Assembly: GCA_011525805.1 (NCBI GenBank)
Contig: WYBR01000109.1
Location: forward strand, 62,001-126,000
Source: Vicinamibacteraceae bacterium
Lineage (GTDB): Bacteria > Planctomycetota > Phycisphaerae > Phycisphaerales > UBA5793
Direction: 5' to 3'
Length of the DNA: 64,000 bases
Under the pieces are notes generated by a model, which saw nothing but the letters and a program-made list of their open reading frames with translations, was not told where the DNA came from and made no database searches. Numbering within the stretch: position 1 is the stretch's first letter; each line of letters starts with the position of its first letter. This document shows, in pieces, positions 8,620 through 15,979 of this stretch. The translations under genes and the position numbers were made by a program.

Positions 8620-9669
8620 ATGAGCCTCCGCGCCGCCCAATTCCTCGCCCTGATCCTCCTGCCCTGCTTCCTCACGGCGGCGACGCTGTTCGGCTGCGCC
8701 TCCCGCGCCGCCGTCGAGTCGCCGACGGTGTTGCAGCGTTTCGAGTACAGCCAGCTTCACATGGGCGTCCGCGCGCGGATCGTGCTCTATGCCGCCGGCG
8801 ATGATGCCGCCGCCGACGCGGCCCGCGCCGCGTTTGCGCGCCTCGCCGAACTTGACGCCATGATGAGCGACTACCGCAGCGACAGCGAACTGATGCGCCT
8901 CAGCGCCGCAGCGGGCGGCGGTCCCGTTCGCGTGAGCGCGGAGCTCTTCGAGGTGCTCGCGTTCGCGAAGGAGTTGCACGCGCGCAGCGGCGGGGCGTTT
9001 GACGTGACGGCCGGGCCGGCCGTGCGTCTCTGGCGCGAGATGCGCCAGACCGGCGCCCTCGCCCCGCCCGGGCGGATTAGCGCAGCGCAAAACCTCATCG
9101 GCTCTCAGTGGATGCGCCTCGATGCCGGGGCGCAGACCGTCGAACTCCTCAAACCCGGCATGCAACTCGATCTCGGCGGCATCGCCAAGGGATACGCGTG
9201 TGATGCGGCCTCGACCGTGCTCCACGCTCGCGGCCTCGATCGGCACCTCGTCGCCATGGCGGGGGACATCGTGGTGGGCGAATCGCCCCCCGGCGAAAAG
9301 GCCTGGGAAATTGCGATGGAAGGCGGCGCGAATCGAAGCGCCGGCGAGACGGTTCGACTCCTCAACGCCGCCATCTCGACCTCAGGCGACGCCGAGCAGT
9401 TCGTCGAGATCGAGGGCCGGCGCTTCGGCCACATCGTCGATCCACGCACCGGGCTCGGCTCGCCGAGGCGAGTCTCCGCGACGGTCGTCGCGCCGCGCGG
9501 GATGATGTCCGACGCGACAGCGACGGCGCTGTGCCTGCTGCCGATCGAGGAAGGTATGAAACTCGCCCGGAGTTACCCCGGTATGGTGGCCAGGATCCGG
9601 GAAGCCGACGAGCCGGATCCCTCCAGCGCCTCCACCGCCCCCGCCTGGCGCATGAAAAGCGTCCCGTAG
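8620..9669 (+). CDS. apbE: FAD:protein FMN transferase (ApbE), lipoprotein
   Basis: A 349-residue protein with an N-terminal hydrophobic segment ending TLFGCASRA, a lipoprotein-type export signal as is usual for ApbE. Family motifs are LDAMMSDYRSDSELMRL, SGGAFDVTAGPAVRLW, LDLGGIAKGYACD, and GRRFGHIVDPRTG with the metal-ligand region SDATATAL. ApbE attaches FMN covalently to threonine in extracytoplasmic flavoproteins such as NqrB, NqrC or RnfG. No such target is in this window. The last three codons (Val-Pro-stop) lie inside the tRNA-Glu gene on the opposite strand. Confidence 0.93.
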   Translation: MSLRAAQFLALILLPCFLTAATLFGCASRAAVESPTVLQRFEYSQLHMGVRARIVLYAAGDDAAADAARAAFARLAELDAMMSDYRSDSELMRLSAAAGGGPVRVSAELFEVLAFAKELHARSGGAFDVTAGPAVRLWREMRQTGALAPPGRISAAQNLIGSQWMRLDAGAQTVELLKPGMQLDLGGIAKGYACDAASTVLHARGLDRHLVAMAGDIVVGESPPGEKAWEIAMEGGANRSAGETVRLLNAAISTSGDAEQFVEIEGRRFGHIVDPRTGLGSPRRVSATVVAPRGMMSDATATALCLLPIEEGMKLARSYPGMVARIREADEPDPSSASTAPAWRMKSVP

Positions 9670-9733
9670 GGGATTTGAACCCCTGTTACCAGGATGAGAA
9701 CCTGGCGTCCTAGGCCGGCTAGACGAACGGGAC
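9660..9733 (-). tRNA. tRNA-Glu (anticodon CTC)
   Basis: On the minus strand the sequence folds as a full cloverleaf: acceptor GTCCCGT paired with ACGGGAC, discriminator G, anticodon arm CCAGG-TTCTCAT-CCTGG with anticodon CTC (reads GAG), and T-arm AGGGG-TTCAAAT-CCCCT. The body is closely similar to bacterial tRNA-Glu (for example TTCGTCTAG and GGCCTAGGAC in the D-arm). No CCA is encoded. Its 3' end overlaps the last codons and stop of apbE on the other strand. Confidence 0.95.
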
Positions 9734-9961
9734 GTGCGGCTGATTCGCGTTGGGAATGGAGTGTATTCCGCAGGCGAAACGAATCAACGCCCGACCGCCG
9801 CCGGTCGTTTCACGCCGGGAAACGGCATCGCGGCGCGTCCTCGGCGGTATGATTGTCGTACCCTGCGCAACTGGTGGGCGCGGACCACATCTTCACCTCG
9901 TCCGGGCGGACCGTGCCATCGATCCGCCGCTGCGGCATCGGCCGCAAAGGAGCATGACACC

Positions 9962-12667
9962 GTGACTCGACCCCTCTCTTCCCGCAGCGCGGCGCCGCTG
10001 GCGCTCGGCGCGGCCTTTCTTTTCGGGTTCTCGGCCGCGGCCGACGCGCGCGACTTTCCCCCCTTCGACAAGGTCTCCGAAGGCTACCGCAAGGTGATCT
10101 CGACGGCGGACGGGGCGGAGTCGATGTACACGCTCTACCGCAACGACAAGGAGAACCAACTCCTCGCCGAACTGCCGCGCAACTTCGAGGGCCGGCGCTT
10201 CTTTGCCGCCGTCTCGATCGCCGGCGGCAGTTCCTTCACGGGCTGGCAGTGGAACGAACTCTACTGCTACTGGCGGCGCATCAACGATGAACTCGTCCTC
10301 ATGCAGCCCGAACTCCAGTACCAGGCGCGCGGCGACAGCGAGATCAAGTCCTCCGTGGTGCGGACCTACTCCGACCGCGTGCTCCTGTCGGTGCCGATCG
10401 TGACGATGGGGCCCAGCGGCGGGCCGGTGATCGACCTTGATGCGCTGCTCGTGGGCCAGTCGGGGCGCTTCGCGCTGCCGCTCAATCCGCGCCTCACGAC
10501 GATCGAGAACTGCAAGGCGTTCCCCGAGAACATCGAACTCTCCTTCGAGGGCCCCGGTCCGGACGGGCGCCTCACGCAGATTTACTACTCGCTGAGCACG
10601 ATTCCGCGCACCGACTATCAGCCGCGCGAGGCGGACGAGCGCATCGGCTACTTCATGACCGTTTTCAAGGACTTCGCCAAGGACAGCACGGACGGCAAGC
10701 AGTTCGTCCGCTACATCAACCGCTGGAACGTGAAGAAGCGCGACGCCTCGCTGGCGCTGAGCCCGCCGGAGAAGCCCATCATCTTCTACGTCGAGCACAC
10801 CGTCCCCGTGAAGTACCGCCGCTACGTCCGCGACGGCATCCTCGAGTGGAACAAGGCGTACCGCGAGATCGGTATCGACGGCGCCATCGAGGTGCGCCAG
10901 CAGGACGCCAAGACCGGAGCCTACATGGACCTCGACCCCGAAGACGTGCGCTACAACTTCATCCGCTGGATCACCTCCGAGTCAGCCTTCGCAATGGGGC
11001 CGAGCCGCGCCAATCCCGAGACCGGCGAGATCCTCGACGCCGACATCATCTTCGACGACTCGATGATCCGCTACTACGCGCTCAACTACCGGCAGATGAT
11101 CGCGGAGATTCCCAAGGAGGAGGCGACGCCGGAAGCGATGGAATGGCTGCGCCGCCATCCGCACTGGGATCCCGCCGCGTACCTGCGCCCGCACACGAGC
11201 GCCGGCGAGCAGTCGCCCTCCGGACTTCCGCAGGGCGACGAGGCGGGCGTGATGTTCGCCGAGGACGACTCGAACCCGGGCTCGCTGCTGGCGCGGATCG
11301 TCCAGAAGAACCGCCGCTGCGACATGGCCTTGGGCAAGGCCCACCAGATGAACCTCGCCCGGCTCGCGGTCGCGGCCCGGATGGACCCCGCCGCCTACAG
11401 CGATGAAAACCTGATCGACGGCCTGCCGGAGAAGTTCGTCGCGCAGGTCATCAAAGAGATCGTCGCGCACGAGGTCGGCCACACGCTCGGCCTGCGGCAC
11501 AACTTCAAGGCCTCGACCTGGAAGGGTCTCGAGGAGATCAACCAGGGCGTCGGCGAGGCGCAGGTCGCCTCCGTCATGGACTACAACCCCCTCAACCTCG
11601 CTCCCGAGGGTCAGGAGCAGGGCGACTGGGTGACCCCCGTCATCGGCCCGTATGACTACTGGGCGATCGAGTACGGCTACACGCCTGAGGAGAAGAAACT
11701 CCCCGAGATCGCCGCGCGCGTCGCCGAAGCGGGGCTTCAGTACGGCACCGATGAAGACGCCTCCGGCCCCGACCCGCTCGTGCGCCGCTTCGACCTCGGC
11801 GCCGAGCCGATCGAATACGGCCGGCGCCAGATCGAACTCGTCCGTCGCCTGCGCGGCGAGTTGCTCGACCGCGCCGTCGCTAAAGGCGAGCCGTGGTACC
11901 CCGCCCGGCAGTACTTCAACATGCTCCTCTATCAGCAGGCCGGCGCCGTGAGCATGGTCAACCGCTTCGTCGGCGGAACGTACGTCAACCGCGACCGCAA
12001 GGGCGATCCGAACGCCCGGCCGCCGATGATCCCCGTCGAGGCGGTTCGCCAGCGCGAGGCCTTCAAGTTCGTCGTCGAGAACGCGTTCCGGGACGAGGCG
12101 TTCGGCCTGACGCCCGAACTGCTCACCTACCTTGCGACCGACAAGCAGAGCCACTGGGACAACTACTCCGAGTCGCCGGAGTTCCCCGTGCATGACACCA
12201 TCATGGGCGTGCAGCGCGGCGTGCTGTTCCAGATGATGAATCCGACCGTGCTCCGCCGCGTCCACGACAACGAGTTTCTCCTTCCCGAGGGGGAGGATGC
12301 GTTCACCCTCCCGGAACTGCTCAACGGCCTGACCGGAGAAATCTGGAGCGAGGTGCTCGCCTCCGACGCGGCCAACGGCAAATACACGAACCGCAAGCCG
12401 ATGATCTCTTCGCTTCGCCGCAACCTCCAGCGCGAGTACATCACCAACCTCATCGACCTCAACGAGGCGTACGGCTCATGGGGGCCGCCGCGAGCGGTTC
12501 AGGCGCTGGCGATGGAGTGGATGGTCAACCTCCGCGACCGGATCGACAAGGTGGTGAGCGGCAACAACGCCCGCAACCTCGACGACTACACCCGCACGCA
12601 CCTCAAGGAGTGCCAGACGAGGCTCAGCGCCGCGATCGACGCGGTCAAGACCTACTCGGGCAACTGA
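9962..12667 (+). CDS. Secreted zinc-dependent metalloprotease (gluzincin/metzincin-like, DUF5117-type)
   Basis: A 901-residue protein starting at GTG 9962 with ribosome site AGGAG nine bases upstream. The signal peptide runs to about SAAADA. The catalytic motif HEVGHTLGLRH (His503, Glu504, His507, third ligand His513) is the extended metzincin-type zinc site. Flanking regions KYRRYVRDGILEWNKA, EDVRYNFIRWI, and SVMDYNPLN with a downstream Met match the large bacterial zinc-dependent metalloproteases that carry DUF5117/DUF4953-type domains. It is predicted to be exported and act on extracellular or periplasmic protein. A hairpin terminator follows 28 bases after the stop. It appears to be a single-gene transcript. 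Confidence 0.85.
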   Translation: MTRPLSSRSAAPLALGAAFLFGFSAAADARDFPPFDKVSEGYRKVISTADGAESMYTLYRNDKENQLLAELPRNFEGRRFFAAVSIAGGSSFTGWQWNELYCYWRRINDELVLMQPELQYQARGDSEIKSSVVRTYSDRVLLSVPIVTMGPSGGPVIDLDALLVGQSGRFALPLNPRLTTIENCKAFPENIELSFEGPGPDGRLTQIYYSLSTIPRTDYQPREADERIGYFMTVFKDFAKDSTDGKQFVRYINRWNVKKRDASLALSPPEKPIIFYVEHTVPVKYRRYVRDGILEWNKAYREIGIDGAIEVRQQDAKTGAYMDLDPEDVRYNFIRWITSESAFAMGPSRANPETGEILDADIIFDDSMIRYYALNYRQMIAEIPKEEATPEAMEWLRRHPHWDPAAYLRPHTSAGEQSPSGLPQGDEAGVMFAEDDSNPGSLLARIVQKNRRCDMALGKAHQMNLARLAVAARMDPAAYSDENLIDGLPEKFVAQVIKEIVAHEVGHTLGLRHNFKASTWKGLEEINQGVGEAQVASVMDYNPLNLAPEGQEQGDWVTPVIGPYDYWAIEYGYTPEEKKLPEIAARVAEAGLQYGTDEDASGPDPLVRRFDLGAEPIEYGRRQIELVRRLRGELLDRAVAKGEPWYPARQYFNMLLYQQAGAVSMVNRFVGGTYVNRDRKGDPNARPPMIPVEAVRQREAFKFVVENAFRDEAFGLTPELLTYLATDKQSHWDNYSESPEFPVHDTIMGVQRGVLFQMMNPTVLRRVHDNEFLLPEGEDAFTLPELLNGLTGEIWSEVLASDAANGKYTNRKPMISSLRRNLQREYITNLIDLNEAYGSWGPPRAVQALAMEWMVNLRDRIDKVVSGNNARNLDDYTRTHLKECQTRLSAAIDAVKTYSGN

Positions 12668-12694
12668 TTGGATTGCACATCCCTGATTGAACCG

Positions 12695-12726
12695 ACACGG
12701 GCGAAGGGCCTTCCCTTCGCCCGTGT
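12695..12726. terminator. Strong hairpin between convergent genes
   Basis: A perfect 14-bp stem (ACACGGGCGAAGGG, loop CCTT, CCCTTCGCCCGTGT) without a T tract on either side. It sits between the end of the metalloprotease gene (plus) and the end of the DUF2283 gene (minus), so it probably serves both transcripts. Confidence 0.75.
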
Positions 12727-12757
12727 TCGCGCGATCGCCGCGCGCGGCTTCGCGAGA

Positions 12758-12955
12758 TTACATCGCGACCTTGAAGTGAACGCTGTCGAGGTCGGTCATT
12801 CGTTTGGAAGCGTCGAGGATTTCGACGCCGACGAGGTTGCCTGATGCGTCGTAGTCGAGGATCACGCCGGGCTTGTCTTCGTCGCTCTCGCTGACGGGGC
12901 CGTCCGTGAAGAGCACGCGAAGCGTGTCGCTTCTCTGATCGTAGGTGACTTTCAC
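12758..12955 (-). CDS. DUF2283 family small protein
   Basis: A 65-residue protein with the DUF2283 pattern: MKVTYDQRSDTLRVLF, then GVILDYDASGNLVGVEIL and DASKRM. It begins with GTG at 12955, and that codon overlaps the stop of the upstream DUF4258 gene (GTGA). DUF2283 and DUF4258 proteins are often adjacent and are suspected to be toxin-antitoxin-like partners, with DUF2283 in the antitoxin position; this is not proven. Confidence 0.85.
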   Translation of the reverse strand: MKVTYDQRSDTLRVLFTDGPVSESDEDKPGVILDYDASGNLVGVEILDASKRMTDLDSVHFKVAM

Positions 12956-13179
12956 GGTCGACTCCTGTACTTGCGCATCTGGCTGGTGCGGTAGGCGATC
13001 ACCAGTTCCGGCGGATCGCGATCAACGTCAACGAACACTCGAGACAGATAGTCCTTGCTCGGGCTTCCCATTGGAATCATACGCTGCGCCACGACGCGAC
13101 CGCGTCGGATGGGGAGCACTTCGTCGGGCCGCACCAACACGGCTCGTACCTGCTCTTCACTGATCCCACGCACGACCAT
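12952..13179 (-). CDS. DUF4258 family protein, possibly truncated at the N-terminus
   Basis: The 75 residues from ATG 13179 (MVVRGISEEQVRAVL... ending YRTSQMRKYRS) fit DUF4258, a small RelE-fold-like family. No ribosome site precedes this ATG. The reading frame continues upstream through HARDQ, which resembles the conserved HAxxRM start of the family, to a TGA at 13197-13195; beyond it the same frame stays open to an ATG at 13263 (MADSHPPAPSDSPP...). The gene may therefore have lost its start through a stop mutation, or begin at an unrecognised codon. It overlaps the DUF2283 gene by four bases. Confidence 0.7.
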   Translation of the reverse strand: MVVRGISEEQVRAVLVRPDEVLPIRRGRVVAQRMIPMGSPSKDYLSRVFVDVDRDPPELVIAYRTSQMRKYRSRP

Positions 13180-13517
13180 CTGGTCGCGAGCATGATCTCA
13201 AACGATCGTCGCGGACAGATCCGGCGGCGAATCGGACGGAGCGGGAGGATGGGAATCGGCCATGGCTCGGCATGATACGCGGCGAAGGAGGGAAATGATC
13301 GGACACCGTCCACTACTCGACGATCTCGCCGGATGCGAACTGGGTCACGAACATGTCCGTCGCGCCCGAATCGACCAAACGTCGCGCCTTGCACGGGCCA
13401 TCCACCGGGCTTCGGTCCGCTGGGCATTGCTCACGACAGGCACAGGGGCGGTCTCGGCCCACCGCACCTCGACTGGCCTGTTTGCCCGCTCACCTGCTCT
13501 CGGCCTTTCGCCGCTCC

Positions 13518-13542
13518 TATATTGATGACGCCACACGTCATC
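13518..13542 (+). promoter_or_regulatory. TATATT box and leader hairpin before the Gfo/Idh/MocA gene
   Basis: A TATATT hexamer (13518-13523) is followed at once by a perfect 7-bp hairpin (GATGACG, loop CCACA, CGTCATC; 13524-13542) that ends where the ribosome site CGGAGGAG begins. There is no good -35 element. The hairpin could affect ribosome access or protect the 5' end. Confidence 0.35.
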
Positions 13543-13557
13543 CCGGAGGAGCACGCC

Positions 13558-14865
13558 ATGAATCGTATCGGAAGCAACCGTGAGGGTGGAACAGTCACCC
13601 GGCGCGAGTTCGTCAAGTCCACCGCCGGCCTCACCGCCGCCGCGGCTTTGCCGATCATCCCTTCCGCCGCGTGGGCGGCAGCGAGCGCGCACGTCGCCGG
13701 GTCTGACGCCGTCCGCATCGGCCTCATCGGCTGCGGCGGGCGCGGGACCGGCGCGGCCTACGATGCGCTCAACGCCTCACCCGACACGCGCGTCGTCGCA
13801 CTCGCCGACGTTTTCGCCGATCGCCTCAACGGCAGCCGCAGCCACCTGGCCAAGCACGAGCGGGGCAAGGTGGACGAGGCCAATTGCTACGTCGGCTTCG
13901 ATGCCTTCAAGCAGTTGCTCAGCGGCGCCGAGGTGGACATGGTGATCCTCGCTACGCCGCCGCACTTCAGGCCGATTCACTTCGAAGCGGCGATCAAGGC
14001 CGGCAAGCACGTCTTCATGGAGAAACCCGTCGCCGTCGATGGGCCGGGCATCCGCAAGGTGATCGCGGCGGGGCAGGCGGCGAAACAACAGAACCTCTCG
14101 GTCGTCGCGGGCACGCAGCGGCGTCACGAGGCGTGCTACCTCGCCGCGATGCAGCGCCTGCGCGACGGCGCCATCGGCGCCATCACCGCGGCGCGCTGCT
14201 ACTGGAACCAGGGCGGCCTGTGGGTCAACGAACGCAAGAGCGAGTGGTCCGACATGGAGAACCAGTTGCGCAACTGGCTCTACTACACCTGGCTCAGCGG
14301 CGATCACATTGTCGAGCAGCACGTGCACAACCTTGATGTGGTGAACTGGGCCATGGGCGGCCACCCCATCAAGGCGATGGGCATGGGCGGGCGGCAGGTG
14401 CGCACCGCTCCGCAGTACGGCCACATCTTCGACCACTTCGCGATCGAGTATGAGTATCCGAGCGGGGCGTTCCTCCAGAGCATGTGCCGACAGATCGACA
14501 ACTGCGCCGGCCGCGTCGAGGAGATCATCCAAGGCACCGAAGGCCGCATGCGCACCCACTCCGGCCACGCCGAGATGAGCGGCCGCGGCGAGTGGCGCTA
14601 CGAGAGCGACAACCCGAATCCCTACATGCAGGAGCACGTCGATCTGCTCGCGAGCATCCGCAACGGCGACGGGTTGAATGAGGCGCAGACGGTGGCGGAG
14701 GCGACTCTGACGGCCATCATGGGCCGTATGAGCGCCTACACGGGCCAGGAAGTGACGTGGGAGCAGGCGCTCAACTCGAAGGAGGACCTGAGTCCGCCGG
14801 CGTACGAGTTCGGCCCGCTGCCGATGCCGCCGGTGGCGACGCCGGGCAGGACGCCGCTGGTGTGA
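13558..14865 (+). CDS. Tat-exported Gfo/Idh/MocA family oxidoreductase
   Basis: A 435-residue protein with a twin-arginine signal (TRREFVKSTAGLTAAAALP), then a Rossmann fold with the dinucleotide loop IGLIGCGGRGTG (about residues 54-65) and the family motif HVFMEKPVAVD near residue 157. The C-terminal domain has YYTWLSGDHIVEQHVHNLDVVNW, with the catalytic-type His pair. Such enzymes oxidise or isomerise sugars with NAD(P) and are heavily expanded in planctomycetes, often Tat-exported with tightly bound cofactor. The ribosome site is GGAGGAG. It heads a group with an isomerase-like gene and a GH29 fucosidase, suggesting sugar catabolism. Confidence 0.92.
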   Translation: MNRIGSNREGGTVTRREFVKSTAGLTAAAALPIIPSAAWAAASAHVAGSDAVRIGLIGCGGRGTGAAYDALNASPDTRVVALADVFADRLNGSRSHLAKHERGKVDEANCYVGFDAFKQLLSGAEVDMVILATPPHFRPIHFEAAIKAGKHVFMEKPVAVDGPGIRKVIAAGQAAKQQNLSVVAGTQRRHEACYLAAMQRLRDGAIGAITAARCYWNQGGLWVNERKSEWSDMENQLRNWLYYTWLSGDHIVEQHVHNLDVVNWAMGGHPIKAMGMGGRQVRTAPQYGHIFDHFAIEYEYPSGAFLQSMCRQIDNCAGRVEEIIQGTEGRMRTHSGHAEMSGRGEWRYESDNPNPYMQEHVDLLASIRNGDGLNEAQTVAEATLTAIMGRMSAYTGQEVTWEQALNSKEDLSPPAYEFGPLPMPPVATPGRTPLV

Positions 14866-14886
14866 GTCGCGGTGAAGGCGCGGGCG

Positions 14887-14995
14887 CACCCCACGATTCG
14901 CTCAAAGACTCGCTCATCATGGGCGTGCCGTTCATCGTGGGCGTGCATTGAAGAGTGTCAAACGCCCACGATGAGGCTCTGCGAATCGTGGGGTG
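14887..14995. repeat. Nested palindrome in the intergenic spacer
   Basis: Two perfect nested inverted repeats fill the 152-base gap between the oxidoreductase and isomerase-like genes. The outer arms are 15 bp (CACCCCACGATTCGC at 14887-14901 and its complement at 14981-14995). The inner arms are 13 bp (TCATCGTGGGCGT at 14932-14944 and its complement at 14962-14974). A variant of the inner arm, TCATCATGGGCGTG, is present just upstream as an imperfect direct repeat. It could be an mRNA structure controlling the downstream gene, or a mobile palindromic element. Confidence 0.85.
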
Positions 14996-15017
14996 AATCA
15001 AAGACAAGGACACGATC

Positions 15018-15974
15018 ATGATGCGACGGGAATTCGTGAAGATGGCGGCGGCGAGTGCAGCGGCGTCCGGGGTGGCATGGCCTCGCGCTGCGCGCGGTGC
15101 TGCCGAAACCGCACGTGCAGCCAAATCAAGCGCGATCCGCACGAACCGTGCGCCGTTCAAGCTCAAGTACGCCCCGCACTTTGGCATGTTCCGCCACCAC
15201 GCCGGCGACGACGACGTGGATCAACTCAAGTTCGCCGCCGATGAGGGCTTCACGGCGTGGGAAGACAACGGCATGGCCGGACGCAGCGTCGAGGAACAGG
15301 AGCGCTTCGCCAAAGCGATGAGCGACCTCGGCATCGCCATGGGCGTCTTCGTCGTCAACATGGACACCGCGTGGGGCGCGACCCTGTCGAGCGGCGCTGC
15401 CGATGCCCGCGACAAATTCGTTGCAGCCTGCCGCCGCGCCGTTGACGTCGCCAAGCGCGTCAACGCCAAGTGGATGACCGTCGTGCCCGGCACCTTTACG
15501 CAGCGACTCTCGCTCGACTACCAGACCGCGAACGTGATCGACTGCCTGCGCCGGGGGGCGGAAATCTTCGAGCCGCACGGCCTTGTCATGGTCCTCGAGC
15601 CGCTCAACCCCTGGCGCGACCATCCCAACATGTTCCTCACGACCATCGGGCAGGGCTACCAGGTCTGCCGCGCCGTCAACAGCCCCGCGTGCAAGATCCT
15701 CGACGACCTCTACCACCAGCAGATCACCGAGGGCAATCTCATTCCCAACATCGACCGCGCCTGGGAGGAGATCGCCTACTTCCAGGTCGGCGACAATCCG
15801 GGCCGCAACGAGCCGACGACCGGCGAGATCAACTACCGCAACGTCTTCGCCCACATTCACAACAAGGGCTTCACGGGCATCGTGGGCATGGAACACGGCA
15901 ACAGCCGCGGCGGCAAAGAGGGCGAGCGAGCCGTGATCGACGCCTACCGCGCCTGCGATTCCTTCGGAGGTTGA
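15018..15974 (+). CDS. Tat-exported sugar phosphate isomerase/hydroxypyruvate isomerase-like TIM barrel
   Basis: A 318-residue protein beginning with a twin-arginine signal (MMRREFVKMAAASAAASG). The mature part is an xylose-isomerase-like TIM barrel: FAADEGFTAWEDNGM, NAKWMTVVPGT, HGLVMVLEPLNPWRDHPNMFL, KILDDLYHQQITEGNLI, and GFTGIVGMEHGNS. The Glu, Asp, His and Glu residues in these segments match the metal site of hydroxypyruvate isomerase and related 3-keto-sugar enzymes. Its export and neighbours suggest processing of sugar-derived keto intermediates with the Gfo/Idh/MocA enzyme. The stop is five bases from the next start. Confidence 0.88.
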   Translation: MMRREFVKMAAASAAASGVAWPRAARGAAETARAAKSSAIRTNRAPFKLKYAPHFGMFRHHAGDDDVDQLKFAADEGFTAWEDNGMAGRSVEEQERFAKAMSDLGIAMGVFVVNMDTAWGATLSSGAADARDKFVAACRRAVDVAKRVNAKWMTVVPGTFTQRLSLDYQTANVIDCLRRGAEIFEPHGLVMVLEPLNPWRDHPNMFLTTIGQGYQVCRAVNSPACKILDDLYHQQITEGNLIPNIDRAWEEIAYFQVGDNPGRNEPTTGEINYRNVFAHIHNKGFTGIVGMEHGNSRGGKEGERAVIDAYRACDSFGG

Positions 15975-15979
15975 CGGCG

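Noticed and set aside
10982-12265. Long minus-strand open frame inside the metalloprotease gene
   Set aside because: Shadow of the plus-strand protease, with no ribosome site and no recognisable motif.
14881-15000. CRISPR-like array
   Set aside because: The repeats here are inverted, not evenly spaced direct repeats with unique spacers; no cas gene is near.
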